Positions 10,823 to 23,121 of a DNA stretch of 64,000 nt are shown here, piece by piece. The DNA comes from Vanrija pseudolonga (lineage: Eukaryota > Basidiomycota > Tremellomycetes > Trichosporonales > Trichosporonaceae), in NCBI RefSeq assembly GCF_020906515.1, contig NC_085850.1:1302001-1366000 (forward strand). Reading direction: 5' to 3'. Position 1 is the stretch's first letter, and each line of letters opens with the position of its first letter. The notes under the pieces are model-generated. The model saw only the letters and a list, made by a program, of their open reading frames with translations, had not been told where the DNA came from and did not search any database. A program made the position numbers and the translations under genes.

Positions 10823-13800
10823 CTAACGGCTGGCGAGGACCAGCGTCCGGTCGACATCGTCAATGGTCGACTGGGTGGCGTCCGACATGTAGTGCGGAGC
10901 GCCAGACTGCGGCTTGGTGTTTAGCACCTTGGCGATAGCCGCTAGCAGGTCGCCGCGGCGTAGTGGCTTGGTCACATAGGCGGTCATCTGGAGAGGGTGT
11001 CAGGAGCTGAAAAGTCAGGACGCCGCTACTCACCCCTGCTGCGAGACAGCGCTCCTTGTCGCCAATCATGGCGTGGGCCGTCAAGGCAATGATAGGCGTG
11101 GCGGCAATGTTGGTCACGGCCTCGTGTTCGCGGATAAGGCCCGTGGCCTCCATACCGCCCATGACTGGCATCGACACGTCCATCTAACGTGGAGTTAGCG
11201 ATGCTAGCCGACTCTGCGACGCGCAACTCACAAGGATAACGTCAAAAGGCGTACCCGCCAGCTGTCTCCTCTTGTACTTTTCAATGGCGATCTCGCCGTT
11301 ATCCGCCACCTCAATCTTGTGACCAGCCACCTCAAGCAGCTTGACGGCGAGCTTTTGGTTGACGACATTGTCTTCGGCAAGCAGAATGCTCAGCACCGTG
11401 TCCTTGACCGTGTCGCCGGGCTGAACCTGGTGCGACTCGAGCGCGGGCACGATGGCATTGGCCAGCTCTTGCAGGTTCAACGGCGTGGTGTAGTACGTGT
11501 TGATACCCATGTCGAGACAGTCCTTGACGGGTACGGGCGAGATGAGCTGCTCCGAGGGGCTCGGGAGGCCGAGTAACTTGCGCCGGTCCTGGTCCATGGT
11601 GATGAACGACGGGTTGTCGGGCCCAGCTGGCCGGTCGGACGGAGCCAAGAGCACAATGGGAATGTATCGCAAGTGCTCAATGGTACGCACCCGCTCAGCC
11701 GCGGTTAGCGAGTCGACAATCATGGTGTCAAAGTGCGGGAAGCCGTCCGTCTGCTTGAGGTCCCACACGGCGTTGGCTGTGTTGACAACCGTAACCTTGA
11801 GGTTGAGTTCCGTGAGCATCTCGCACACGCCCGTCTCGTCGCCTAATGTGTCGATGAAGAGCACGGCGCGGCCTGCCCACGGCGAGACACGCTCGATGAC
11901 TTGCTCGTTCGTGTACGACGTCGTGGCGGTGACCATGGTGAAGTAGAAGCGACTGCCCTCGCCAAACTCGGATTCAACCCACAGGTCACCGTTCATGAGG
12001 TTGACCAGGCGCTTGGAGATGGTCAAACCGAGACCAGTACCACCGTACTTGCGAGTTGTCGAGCCGTCGGCCTGTGCGAATGTGTCGAAGATGAGGTCGA
12101 GCTTGTCCTGCTTGATACCGATACCGGTGTCGGCGACGCAGAAGGACAGCTCAACTTCACCCTCCTTGGACGACTTGACGCGGCACGACAGGGCAACCTG
12201 GCCCTCGGTGGTGAACTTGACGGCGTTACCGATCAGGTTCGTAATGACCTGACGCAGACGGAGAGGGTCGCCGACGAGCTGGTCGGGGATGGTCGTGTCA
12301 ATGTCGTAGATAAGGTCGAGCTTGTTCTGCGAGGCCTTGACGCAGAGCGTCTTGAGGACACTGAAGACGGCCAGACGGAGGGAGAACGGAATCTGCTCCA
12401 TGGTCATGCGACCAGCCTCAATCTTGGAGATATCGAGAATGTCGTCGATGATGGTGAGCAACGAGCTGGCGAGCGAGCTGACGATCATGAGGTTCTCACG
12501 CTGCTGGCGAGTCAACTCGCTCTCGAGCGTGAGCACCGTCATGCCAATGATACCGTTCATTGGCGTACGAATTTCGTGCGACATGTTGGCGAGGAACTCG
12601 GACTTTGACCTGTTGGCAAGCTCGGCCTGCTGACGGGCGCTCGTGTTCTTCTCAATCGACTCGCGGAGGTTGTACACCATCTGGTTGATCTTGGTCTTGA
12701 GCGAGTCCATTTCACCTGATGCCTCGACCGTGATGAAGCGGGTAAAGTCACCGTCCGTGGCGGCGGCGGAAATCTGGGCGAAGGCTCGCACCTGGGACGT
12801 AAGGTTCGAGGCCATGGTGTTGACATTGGACGTGATCTCCTGCCATGTGCCCTCAATGTTGCCGACCTCGGCCTGGACTCCGAGCTTTCCTTCCGTACCG
12901 ACCTCTCGGGCGACACGGGTGACTTCCTTGGCGAAGATGGCAAGCTGGTCAATCATATTGTTGATGGTGTTGACAAGGTCGAGGATTTCTCCCGAGACGG
13001 TGACACCAACGACCTTTTGGGTGAGGTCACCACGAGCGACGGCGGTAGTAGCATGGGCAATGGTTCGCACTTGGACTGTAAGGTTGGCAGCCATGACGTT
13101 GACACAGTCGGTAAGGTCCTGGGGGAGTTAGCTTCTAGGAAGACTGGCAGCTCACCTTCCAGGTACCAGCGACACCAGGCACCTTGGCCTGACCGCCGAG
13201 CCTTCCATCGGTACCGACTTCACGAGCGACACTGGGGCGTCAGCTGGGCAGGACGACCCAGACCTACCGAGTGACTTCCGACGAGAAACTCCTCAAAGAG
13301 TCGACCATTGCATTGACAGTGTTCTTGAGCTGGAGGATTTCGCCAAACGCCTCGACGGAAATCTTCTTGGAGAGATCACCAGCAGCGACAGCAGTTGTGA
13401 CTTCGGCCACGGATCGCACCTGCGTGGTGAGGTTGGTGGCCATGAGGTTGACATTGTCCGTAAGAACCTTCCAGGTGCCTTCGACGTTGGGGACTAAAGC
13501 CTGTCCACCAAGCTTGCCTTCGGTACCGACTTCAAGGGACACACGCGTGACTTCGGCGGCGAACACGGTGAGCTGGGCCACCATGTCGTTGACAGTCATC
13601 TTGAGGTCGAGAATTTCACCCTGCACATCGGCATTGACCGTCTTGGTGAGGTCTCCGCGCGCCACAGCCTTGGTGACTTCGGCGATCTCTCGCACTTGGT
13701 CTGTGAGGTTCCTGGCCATTTTCTAGAAGTCAGCGCCTGTTGAGCCACCGCCACTACTCACGTTGACATTGGTGGTGAGGTCCGCCCACACACCCTCGAC

Positions 13801-15121
13801 ACCATCGACGACGGCTTGACCACCGAGTATACCCTGCGTTCCGACTTCCAGGGCGACACGGGTAACTTCGGCCGAGAAGTTTGTGAGTTGTTTGACCATC
13901 GAGTTGACCGTGTCCTTGAGCACGGCCATTTCTCCTTCGGCTTCGATTTCAATAGTCTTTGATAGGTCTCCCATGGCGACTGCAGTGGTCACGCTACCGA
14001 TAGATCGCACTTGGGTGGTGAGGGAGTGACACATTCGATTGACCTGGGATCAGAACCGTCTACGCCCGTGCTGCTTACATTGACTGTTAGGTCTTTCCAC
14101 ACGCCCTCTACATCCGGCACATAGGCCTGACCACCGAGTTTGCCTTGAGAACCGACTTCGAGAGACACTCGACTGACTTCGCCTGCTAGCAATCGTAGTG
14201 ACATGACCTGGTTGTTAGCCCTCTGTCTTACCCGCCCACTCACCATTCCATTGACCGTCGTGGCAAGCTCTGCGACCTCGCCCTTTGCGTCGACCGTGAT
14301 TGTTTCCGAGAGGTCACCACGGGCCACAGCCTTGGTGACCTTGGCAATGCTTCGCACCTGGTTGGTAAGGTTTGCAGCCAGCCGATTGACAACATTGGTG
14401 AGTTCGCGCCAGGTCCCTTCGACGCCTTCGACGACGGCCTGACCACCGAGCTTGCCTTCCGTTCCGACCTCGAGCGACACACGTTCCACCTCTGTTGCAA
14501 AAGTGTTGAGCCTGTCGACCATTGAGTTGATAATGTCCTTGAGTTCCGTCATAGCCTGTCCCTCAACGGGGACGATAATCTTTTGGGTGAGATCGCCAGT
14601 GGCGACAGCCTGCGTGTGTCAGCATACCGCCCCACACTTCTTGAGTGCCTCCTCACCTTGCACACACGAGCAATATCCTGAACCTGCGCCTTGAGTAATT
14701 CGAGTTCCTTGTCCGCAGACAGGGCCGTGTCTCTGCTGCTCCATTTGTTGACAATGCGGGGCGAGGTGAGTTCAAGAGCCGAGAAGGACTGTGTAGGGGT
14801 CGTGATCGGTGCGATGGGGCGGGTACAAGTTGGGCAAATGGACGAGTAGTTGGTATCGAGTGGCGGGGGCGTCTTGTCAGCGGGACGCTGGTGGTGAGAC
14901 GCGTTGCCGTTGGAGACGGGCTCGGCGGCTGCGTTCTGGGCGGCGCGGCGAGCGAGACGTAGGATGGCCTCTTCGATGGCCTTTTCGGCGGGCGTCTTGG
15001 CCGCAGAGAGCGGCTGCTGGTATGCGAGGTTTGGCTGTTTGTCTAGTTCTGATAGGAGACCGAGTAGGTGGCCCTCAAAGGCTGTAGCGCCTAGGGGCTG
15101 GGCTACCATGGTGTCGGCCAT
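10823..15121 (-). CDS. NIK1: Group III hybrid histidine kinase with HAMP repeats (NIK1/OS-1 type)
   Basis: This is the cytoplasmic osmosensor kinase that feeds the HOG pathway and is the known target pathway of phenylpyrrole and dicarboximide fungicides. About ten exons encode about 1,300 aa. After a variable N-terminus ([17 protein letters not shown]) come seven HAMP-type units, each with a GDL/GDF core (TGDLTQ, RGDLSE, MGDLSK, RGDLTK, AGDLSK, RGDLTQ, DGDFTR) and linkers such as [12 protein letters not shown]. Then come the HisKA domain ([15 protein letters not shown]), the HATPase (DTGIGI, GGTGLGL) and a receiver ([13 protein letters not shown], phospho-acceptor in [14 protein letters not shown]). 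There is no membrane segment, as is usual. Several introns fall inside the HAMP array. The start at 15121 is chosen because the sequence upstream is unlike the family; an in-frame ATG at 15244 exists. Confidence 0.93.
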
Positions 15122-17245
15122 GATGGCCGTGCAGTGTCGGCGCTGTTGGCCAGAAAAGTCGAGGGAAGGTAGATTGCTGATGGATGGGTGCGATGCGATG
15201 TGATATGATGCGATGCGGCAGAGTAGCAGTTGTAGTAGTAGCAATAGCAGTCACCACCCAGAGAGGGGAGAGGGAGGCACAATCAGGCGTTGAGACGACT
15301 GGTCGATGTAATCGGGGCGGGCGGTAGGTAATCAGGCCGTAGTACCGTAGTTGGTCGTAGTGGGTGGAGCTGGGCGGTGCAACCAACGACGGTGTGCCGA
15401 GGCAGAGCGGGGAGGGGGGAGGGGCGAGAGAGAGGCAAAGCGAGGGCGAGAGAGAAGGAGGTTGGGAGAAGCTACCCCAAGGGGTGGTGCGAGTGGGAGG
15501 AAGGAAGGAAGGAAGGTGGGTGGGGGAAGGTATGATTACAATGCGGTACTGTGCGCGCAAAGAGCAGCTGGCTGGCGGCACGGCGCGCGCTAGTGAAACA
15601 GTAGCGTCAACGGCGACAGACAGCGGCGAGCGGCGCGCGCTGCGGTGAGAGAGAGAGGGAGGGAGGCTTAAGTGATGATTGACACGTGATCGCGGGGAAG
15701 GCGAGCGGCGCGAGACGCGAGGGCTCTACGTCGTCTAATAAGGATTTGTTTGGTCCCTTTGCAGGGGGACGGGGAGGAGGACTCGTCGGGATTCAATTTC
15801 GACAAGCGGCGGCGGTGGTGGACGAGAGAGCAAGGATGTGAGAGGGAAGACGAGGAAGGTGTGTGGGACAGGAAGAAGAGGACAAGCAAGGGACAGGCAG
15901 GACAGATGACTGCTGCGCAATGTGCCCCGGCTTGCTGCTGCCAGTATGCATGCTCTAGATTGAGTGCGACACTTATGGCTCCAACCCGCACAACGCACAG
16001 ATTGTCGTCACTCTTACACAGACCTCCCCGGAACGAGCAGCGACACACATGGGTCACTCTGCTGCAGGCGGGACGTGCATCTGCTTGTGACGCTTGACAC
16101 GCCCCGAGTGTTATCATCATCAGTGGGCCTTTCATCATCACTACGGCCGCCCGACCTTGCTTTTGCTTGCCCCCCCTTCGTCACCTTTTATTCCGGGGTG
16201 ATCACAATGGGCGTGCGCCGAGGCGCCGAGGCAGCGCCCGGCTGGCATATGCCCCGCGCCAAGGCTCACAGGCAGGCCAAGAAGTAGCAGCAATGCCGAG
16301 GCGATGCCCTCTTTACTGCGCAGTGCTGAGAATGACGCGAAGGCGCCAGGCGTCGCCCAAAGGGAAAAAAATAGTGGCGTGGCGCACAGTACGGGCGAGC
16401 GGCGCCGGGGGCGGCGGCGCCGGATACCCAACGCGCCATGGTCGCCAGTGGCCGCCACGGCGCACGACTTGTTGCTGTGAAACGGGTCCAAGGCCCAAGG
16501 GGCACGCCCCTGCGCCCCTCTGACACACCTGACACGGGGTCGAGCAACGGTGGGAGTGGACTAGTGCAGTGTGCACAAAGTGTATCGTGTGCTCAAATGG
16601 CACTAGACACTTCAAACACCGTAACATTTCGCCCAGAGTCGCAGGCAGGCGCTATCGGGTCGGCCACGAGCAGCGCAGCTCTGCTCTGCTCGCCAGCGGC
16701 CAAGACTTGCCCGGCGAGCGCGCGCGCGGCCCTCTCTGCCAGACAGATCTGGGTCGCCGTGCATGCGCGTGCACTCCGCTCCCCCGCGTGGACACCCACA
16801 TTGTGGTCAAAGCATAGGCGATCTACCCGTGCTGCAAACGCGCGCTTATGTAGCGAATGACACACTGTGGATCGAGCTCGAGCTCGAGCTCGTCCATGCT
16901 TCCTCCTCCTTTGATGCAGCGTGGATGCCGTCAGCGCGGACAGTGGTGTGTGCTCGTGGGCGGCCGACGGGGCTCCGGTCGGCGTGTGGTCGCGCGCCGC
17001 GTGCGTCGACGGCGCCGAGTCTAATATTGTTCTACACTGATGCTTGGGATGTGGGCTGGCGGCAATGCACAAGGAAGGCAGTCTCACCACAATCCAACAT
17101 GATCGACACCATGGAGATCGCCTGCACTCCGTCATTTCAGATTCAGTGGCAACGGAACTAAAACGCGTCCAACACAATCAACACGCCCTCGACCTCCACT
17201 TTGGCTCTTGACTTTTGGTCCAACAACAGCAACACGCTCAGCAGC
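15122..17245. other. Long gap of 2.1 kb without a credible gene
   Basis: The left part must hold the kinase promoter and leader. It is strongly purine-biased at 15380-15540 and has a short GGAA microsatellite (about 15499-15516). Frames open by chance at this GC content are short, overlap each other and show no domain or intron logic. A GAGCTC palindrome repeats at about 16873-16892. I cannot exclude a noncoding RNA. Confidence 0.5.
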
Positions 17246-19400
17246 ATGCCCAGAGGCGACCTCACGCAGGCGCAGGCGCTGTACAAGTCCGGCATGGACA
17301 TGTACGGCAAGCAGCGCTACGAGGAAGCCATGAGCGCGTTCGACCGCGTAGGTGCTACCCCTTGTAAGACCACTCACACTCCCAGGCAATCTCGCTCGGC
17401 GACCGCGGGTGGAAGGTGATGGACGCCAAGGCGGCGACCATGAACCGCATGGGCGGCGCATGGCGGCAGTCAGCGTTCGAGATTGCCAGCGCGCTGTGCA
17501 AAAAGTACGGCGACAAGAACCATAAGGTGGGTAGAGAGTGTCGCCTATGCTCACCCACCAGCCATGGTTCCGTGTGGCGTCGATCCTCGTGTCGATGAAC
17601 ATGCTTGACGCGGCAGAGCGCAGCATCACCAAGGGACTCAGCCTCGCCAAGGACGCGCCGTCACGCAAGGTATTTACCGAGCTGCGCGCGACGGCCGAGC
17701 GCGCACGCATCAGGCTCGCAGAGACAAAAGCGACGACGGCGGCCGAGGCGGAGGCAGCGCGCATAGCCGCAGTCAAGGCAGCCATGTGCTTCACGCACCT
17801 CCTCCCGCCTGATATCCTGCTCCTCATCGCTAAAGCAGGCGCAGAGACTGACGCGTCGATGCCGCTGCGCATGGCGTGCGTGTGTGCCGACTGGCGCAGC
17901 GTCATGCTCTCCCACTCCCCGTTATGGAGCCACGTCAAGCTCGGCCGGCGGCGCCCAGTCGCCAAGCTCGTGCTGTGGAAGGAGCGGAGTAACGGCCGCC
18001 TCAAGCGCGTGACCATCACTCACCACGTCCCGAAGGATCGGCACGGCGAAGTGGCCGACATTCTCGCGCCACTAATAGGTGGCGTCGAGGAGCTCGCTAT
18101 CGCCGGCGCCATCGAACAGTTCGTGTCCAAGTGGTGGGGGCGGTGCCGGCGGCTCAAGACGCTCGTGGTTAGGAACGACACGACGCTGTCCCTTCCGTTC
18201 CTCTGTGCGCTCCTCCACCCCGACGCGAGCGAGCTGCAGTCCGTCGACTGGAGCTCGGTCGTCATCCCTGCGTCGGGCTCACCAGCGGCCCTGAAACGCG
18301 GCTACCTCACTGCGGACGACCTGTGGCTCCCCAACCCCACTGTGCAGCTCAAGTCGCTGAGAAAGCTGCGAATCGGCGCAGGCCAGGTTGCGGAAGCGCG
18401 CATGTGGCTCCCGAGCCTCCTCGAGCACGCCGCCAACATCCGCGAGGTCGAGCTAGGTTGTACCTGGGCTGCGCGGCACACGCCGGAAGAGGACGAGGTG
18501 GTCACTCTCCCCACGCTGAGCCGGCTCGAGCTGCGCGACACGGCCGGCATGCCCCTCCCCTCGGCGTACCTCCACACGCCGAACCTCACCTCGTTCAGCT
18601 GCTTTGGCTGGACGCCCCGCGAAGCCAGCACGATTGACAACCTCCGCGGGTCGGGCCTCACGGCGGCGTTGCCCATCCTCGTGTCCCTCGATATCGGGCG
18701 CTGCGGGTTCTCGCAGCACGAGCTGCTCGCGCTCCTCCCAGAGCTCGTGTCCCTGCGTTTCCTCAACGTGTCGTTTGGCGGCCTCGACAACAACTTTCTC
18801 GAGGAGCTCGTGGTCGAGCCCGGCCGCGTGCTTCTACCGAGCCTCACGGCGCTCTCGATCGCGGGCCACGACAACATGTCGGCCGGCCCGCTGCGGCGGA
18901 TGGTCTTAAGTCGTCATCCTGACATGCCCAACCCTGCACCACGGCGCATTGCCCCAGCCCCGGCACCAAAGCGCTCGGCGTTCGCGCCACCCCAGCGCAA
19001 GGCGCCGCCACTGGCAGTCCCGTCCTCGCAGCCCGAGACACAGCGCCCCGAAGTCGCGGCAATGACATGGGTCTGCGTCGACCAGTGCAACCACCCCGAC
19101 ATGGATGTGCGAGTGCTCGAGCAGTTGCGCAAGCACCTGCGCTTCGTGTCCAACCACAACGGTGCTGTGGTGGAGGATCGGATCCGCGGCCGCGGCGCGT
19201 TCGCGTGGGACCGCGATAGCGACTGGGACGAGACGTGTGGCCCCGGCTCGGGCGGCTGCCATCTGCGCAAGCGACGAGGTGAGTGCGTTGGGCGTGGGCA
19301 GCGAGCTGACTCTGCAGCCGACAGCGACGGGTGGTATGTACACCATACATGCAAGCGGGCCCACATTGCGGGTTCGGAGAAGGAGAAGGAGAAGGCGTAG
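17246..19400 (+). CDS. F-box/LRR-type protein with TPR-like N-terminus
   Basis: Four exons (introns 17348-17385, 17527-17561, 19279-19317) give 680 aa. The first 100 residues (QALYKSGMDMYGKQRYEEAM, then IASALCKKYGDK) form TPR-like helical hairpins. The F-box is FTHLLPPDILLLIAKAGA followed by MACVCADWRSVMLSHSPLW, near residues 145-205. The rest resembles degenerate leucine-rich repeats (LKTLVVRN, LRKLRIGA, LSRLELRD, LVSLDIGR, LRFLNVSF, LTALSIAG). A low-complexity Ala/Pro linker and a charged C-terminus follow. This layout is common in basidiomycetes, where such proteins are thought to be SCF ubiquitin-ligase adaptors; the partner is unknown. The start follows from a good open frame and in-phase introns. 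Confidence 0.82.
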
Positions 19401-19688
19401 CGGTTATGCACGTAGCATTCCTTGTCAAGTGAGGCTCCGCCCGTCGCAAGGATGGCCCGGCGGCCCGTTGCAAGCGCAGACTTACAGCCCGGAGTGGACG
19501 GCAGCGGGTCGTCTCGCGCAGCCCGGACGTCGTCAGGCTGGGTGTCACGGTCCGCTCGTTGACCGTTGCGTTGCAGCACCAAGTACAAGACGGCGGGCGC
19601 ATGGCATGTCGAGCATCTCCATTCTCGAAGGTGCTACGACATTGATTCTGATTCCTCAACACCCGATCCGCGTACCACTCACAAACCG

Positions 19689-19846
19689 ACTAAAGCTCGC
19701 CACCTAACGCTCACTGCCTAAAGCTCACCGCCTAGAGGCCACTGCCTAAAGGCCACTTCCTAACGGCCACCGCCTACAGGCCACCGCCTACAGGGGACCA
19801 CCTAAAGGCCACAGCCTAAAGGTGGTATACCGCCTAATGCTCACAC
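19689..19846. repeat. 14-bp tandem repeat array overlapping a stop codon
   Basis: About ten units of consensus CCTAAAGGCCACYG start at 19689, 19703, 19717, 19731, 19745, 19759, 19773, 19787, 19801 and 19815, with a final unit at 19833-19846. Early units carry GCTCAC in place of GGCCAC. The last unit contains the stop codon and the last sense codons of the reverse-strand DUF4246 gene. The rest of the 19401-19833 gap, between two convergent genes, holds no gene that I can see. Confidence 0.9.
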
Positions 19847-21899
19847 AGGTTGAATTGGTGCGCCTCGATCTGCTTGCCCGCCTCGCCGTCGAGCGCCTTG
19901 CGCTCCTCCATCAGCTCCTCGCGCAGCTTGCGCGCCTCGTCCCACCCGTACGGGCAGTCGATGTGCTCGTCGATCATGCTCCGGATCTCGAAGGGCAGGC
20001 GGTCGCCGAGCGCGGCACCCGTGTTGCCCCAGTGCTTCTGCTGCGGGGGCACGTTTGCCGTCGAGACGACGGGCGTGGCCGGGTCGACGAGGAAGAAGGC
20101 CACAATCTTGCGGTGGCCCGGCTTGCTCTTGTCCTCCAGCTCGAAGGGCACCACGCAGTGCTGCAGCACATTGGGGAACGCGAGCAGCCTCCCCTGCTTG
20201 GTGAGCACGGCGCCGACGTTCTGGACCGACGACTCGTATGATCCGCCGCCGTACGTTGTCTCAAACTCGCGGTGATCGTGCTGACGGTAGTTGAAATCCG
20301 TGGCCATGCTGTTTCCGTCCGTCGCGCCCCGGAACGAGAGGTGCGACTCGGTAATGTTCTCGTTGTCGTAGTAGTACAGCCCGGTGGCGCAGATCCGCTC
20401 GTTGAGGGCACCCTCAATGTGCCAGCTGCCGCCGTCGTAGCTCGGCTTCTCGGGCGTGAGGTGGATGTTGGCGAGCTTGACAATCACCTGCAGCCTGCCA
20501 GTCGGCGCGAGGTCCCCGAACCAAGGCCCCTGCGTCTTGTACCTCGCGGCCACCTCATCCTCGGTGAACGGGGAGAAAACCGTGGGCTCGGGCTGCACGA
20601 TGTCGTGATGCGCCTCGTAAAACTCGTCGAACGCATCTATGAGCTCGTCGTCGTCCCCCGATTCCCACCCCTCCTCGTCCGGGTCGCCCTCCCAACCCTC
20701 AGGACGCCACCCAGACGGCGCATCCTGTTCGCGACCGTAACAGTCACACGCGACCGACCCCATCCGGCAGATTTCCTCCCCACCGCCCATGAAGTCGAGG
20801 CGGACGCGCGCTGGCTCGCCCGCCCGCTGGCAGCGGATCACGCGGTCGTACGTTGCCGACCAGAGGGGTATAAACTTGGACACGAGGCGCTCGAGCACGC
20901 TGTACAGCGCGCCGTTGGACGGGTGCAGGTTGTTGATGTAGCTCTTGAAGGTCGCCTTGCCGTCGTTGTCCACGTCCACCTCGGCTGGCAGCCACTGGAA
21001 CTTGTATGAGACGTTTTGCCGCTTCGTGGGCCACCCGTCGTGCCGCCCTGGGATGTCTGGAATCTTCTCCTCGGGAACGGGGACCACCTCGCCGCTGCCA
21101 GCCAGGCCGAGGCACTCGCTGAGGCTGATTTCGCGGTCCGCAGCACGCGTCTTTCCGAATACCAGCGGCCAGAGCGAAGGGTGAACGAGGTCGAGTACCT
21201 GGGTGGTGAGTTTGTGTACCCCGCTGACAGACCCACCTTGTCGTCGCTGCCTGGGTGCCAGTCCTTGTCGGCGTCGGGCACGTCCTCGAGCGGCTTGACC
21301 GCCGCGATGAGCGAGTCCCGAAGCTGCTCGTCCACCGCGTCGTCGGACAGGAAGATGGCCGCGTTCCTCTCAAGCAGCTCGACAAAGCTGATCTCGCCGT
21401 AGAGCTTGGCCTTGGCCCGCAGCTCGGCTATGCAGTACTCGAACATCTGGTCTGAGAACCCACAGGAGAGGGGGTTCTCGTCGTCGTCATCGTCCTCGTC
21501 GTCGTTCTCGTCGTCGTCGTCGTCGTTCCCGTCCTCGTCCTCGGCATCGGCCGTACCATCCCCCCCACCGTCGTCACCTTCGACCTCACCGTCACCGTCA
21601 CCCCCACCCTTACGCGGATCCACATATCCAGCCAGCCTCACGCCCTCCTTCAGCTCCTCCCTCCACTTGCCCACAATCTCCTCGTTGAACACCTTGTCCC
21701 GCCAGCCGTCCTTGTCGATAACGCTCGCGACGAACGCCATCATCGCGCGCTCGCGTACAGTGTACGGCCGGGGCAGCCAGCCGAGCAGGGCGGAAGGGAA
21801 GATGGTCTCGCGTTGGGATGCAGTGACGTACTTGCCGAGCGGGGCTCCGAGGCCTGGCCTGTTGGCGGGGTGCGTGGGCGTCGTCGTTTCGGTGCTCAT
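19834..21899 (-). CDS. DUF4246 family protein
   Basis: This fungal family has no settled function. Two exons (intron 21199-21236) give 675 aa. The N-terminus has a conserved-looking block (ETIFPSALLGWLPRPYTVRE) and an extreme acidic tract of Asp/Glu/Asn (about residues 120-145). The body carries family landmarks: KRQNVSYKFQWLPAEVDV, INNLHPSNGALYSVLE, GGSWHIEGALNERICATGLY, YYYDNENITESHLSFRG, and a late GRLLAFPNVLQHCVVPFELE. The HxEG and later His residues resemble the metal-binding pattern of 2-oxoglutarate/Fe(II) oxygenases, but that is inference. The last codons and stop lie in a 14-bp repeat unit. It lies upstream of a DUF427 gene on the same strand. Confidence 0.85.
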
Positions 21900-22239
21900 G
21901 GTGAGTGAGTGAGGTGAGGTGAGAGATGGAGAAGAAAGAAAGATACAAAGGACGTGTTGATATACGCCGCGGTTGATGATCCGCCCACCTCACCTCAAAT
22001 GGACCAAAGTGCACTATCCCGCACTTGGCATCTCGCGGCGAGGAGCGGCGCGTTCAGGACGCGTACGGAACGCGGCAAGACGCGGCATACATCCCCATAA
22101 CGTAACTACTACATAAACGAGACGGCGGGGTCTCATCCCCGTATCCCCGCGTTCTGCTGGACATGCTTGGCAAAGGCCATATGAGCATCATCGACATGCA
22201 TACAGCGAGCACTAAGAGTGATGCATATGATGAAAAAAG
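21900..22239. other. Intergenic between DUF4246 and DUF427 genes
   Basis: 340 nt. It should hold the DUF4246 promoter (GATATACGCC, near 21958-21967) and the 3' untranslated region of the DUF427 gene. Nothing else recognised. Confidence 0.5.
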
Positions 22240-23121
22240 CTACGCCCACGTCCTGGGCGAGTCGACGAACGGCTCCCCGTCGACAATGAGCTCGACACGG
22301 TCGTTGAAGAACGCGATGCGGTCTTTGATCGCGCTGACCTGGTGCACGGGCTGTCCGTACGTCCAGGCAATGTCGCGTGCCGTGCCCTTTCGGCGCCAGT
22401 AGGTGCTAGTGTAGCCCTTGTAAGGGCACTGAGTGACGAGGGGCACCTCGTCCAGGAGGTCGAGGCGCACGTCCTCGCGCGGGAGGTAGAAGCGGGTCGG
22501 GAGCGCGTGCTCGAAGAGCGCGAGCGCCGACGTGCTCTCCGCAAGCACTTCGCCGTCCAGCACGACCTTGATGTGCCGCTTGCTGGGGATAACGTCGACG
22601 CGGTTACCCGGGTCCCGGGGGTGGGTGTGAACGAGCTCGTCCTCCTCGTACCATGCGTCCAGGACGCCAGGGTACCAGCTGACGGCGATGTAGTCTTCCA
22701 AGCCGGGCACGTTCCACTTCCACGCCGCGCGCTTGATCCGCCGGTCGGCGTGCACGTAGTCGAACCACTGGACGTCGGGCCACCGGGGGCGCCAGTAATC
22801 CTTGCTCGAGGGCGCCTTGACTGCCGCTTCGGACGGCGGCTGCGTGCTCTCCTCTTCGGCGTCGCTCGCGACGAGCAGGTCCGTCCGCACATGGCTTGAG
22901 GGGTACGCGTACTCGGGCACCTTGTACCCGGGCTCCCAGACGAGGATCTGGTGCCGCGAGTCGACGAGAGCAACGTCCCCGACAACGCCGCGCACCCAGC
23001 GCGACGTGGGCTCGAACTCGAACCTGCCTGGCACGACGATCCGGCGGCGCTGGAGCACGTCGGACTCGGTCGGCGCGGAGGGGATGGAATGGTCGGGGGT
23101 GGGGGCGGTGGGGATGGGCAT
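22240..23121 (-). CDS. DUF427 domain protein, copy 1
   Basis: DUF427 proteins are small, compact-fold proteins of unknown biochemical role, found in bacteria and fungi. A single exon gives 293 aa with two related halves. The first reads TSRWVRGVVGDVALVDSRHQ followed by ILVWEPGYKVPEYAYP. The second ends in CPYKGYTSTYW, DIAWTYGQP, KDRIAFFNDRVELIVDG and VDSPRTWA, the typical DUF427 finish. Between them lies PDVQWFDYVHADRRIKRAAW followed by KWNVPGLEDY. There is no signal peptide or membrane segment. It is clearly paralogous to the gene at 27222 along its whole length, and the pair flanks the OPT transporter with opposite orientation. The start at 23121 gives a clean frame; extra upstream exons cannot be ruled out. 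Confidence 0.85.
   Translation of the reverse strand: MPIPTAPTPDHSIPSAPTESDVLQRRRIVVPGRFEFEPTSRWVRGVVGDVALVDSRHQILVWEPGYKVPEYAYPSSHVRTDLLVASDAEEESTQPPSEAAVKAPSSKDYWRPRWPDVQWFDYVHADRRIKRAAWKWNVPGLEDYIAVSWYPGVLDAWYEEDELVHTHPRDPGNRVDVIPSKRHIKVVLDGEVLAESTSALALFEHALPTRFYLPREDVRLDLLDEVPLVTQCPYKGYTSTYWRRKGTARDIAWTYGQPVHQVSAIKDRIAFFNDRVELIVDGEPFVDSPRTWA

Noticed and set aside
13271-13726. Open frames on the + strand inside the histidine kinase gene
   Set aside because: Antisense shadows of the repeated HAMP exons; they repeat only because the kinase repeats do.
15122-17245. Several overlapping open frames of 100-195 codons in the gap left of the F-box gene
   Set aside because: They overlap on both strands, have skewed composition and no domain, signal or in-phase intron; high GC makes such frames common by chance.
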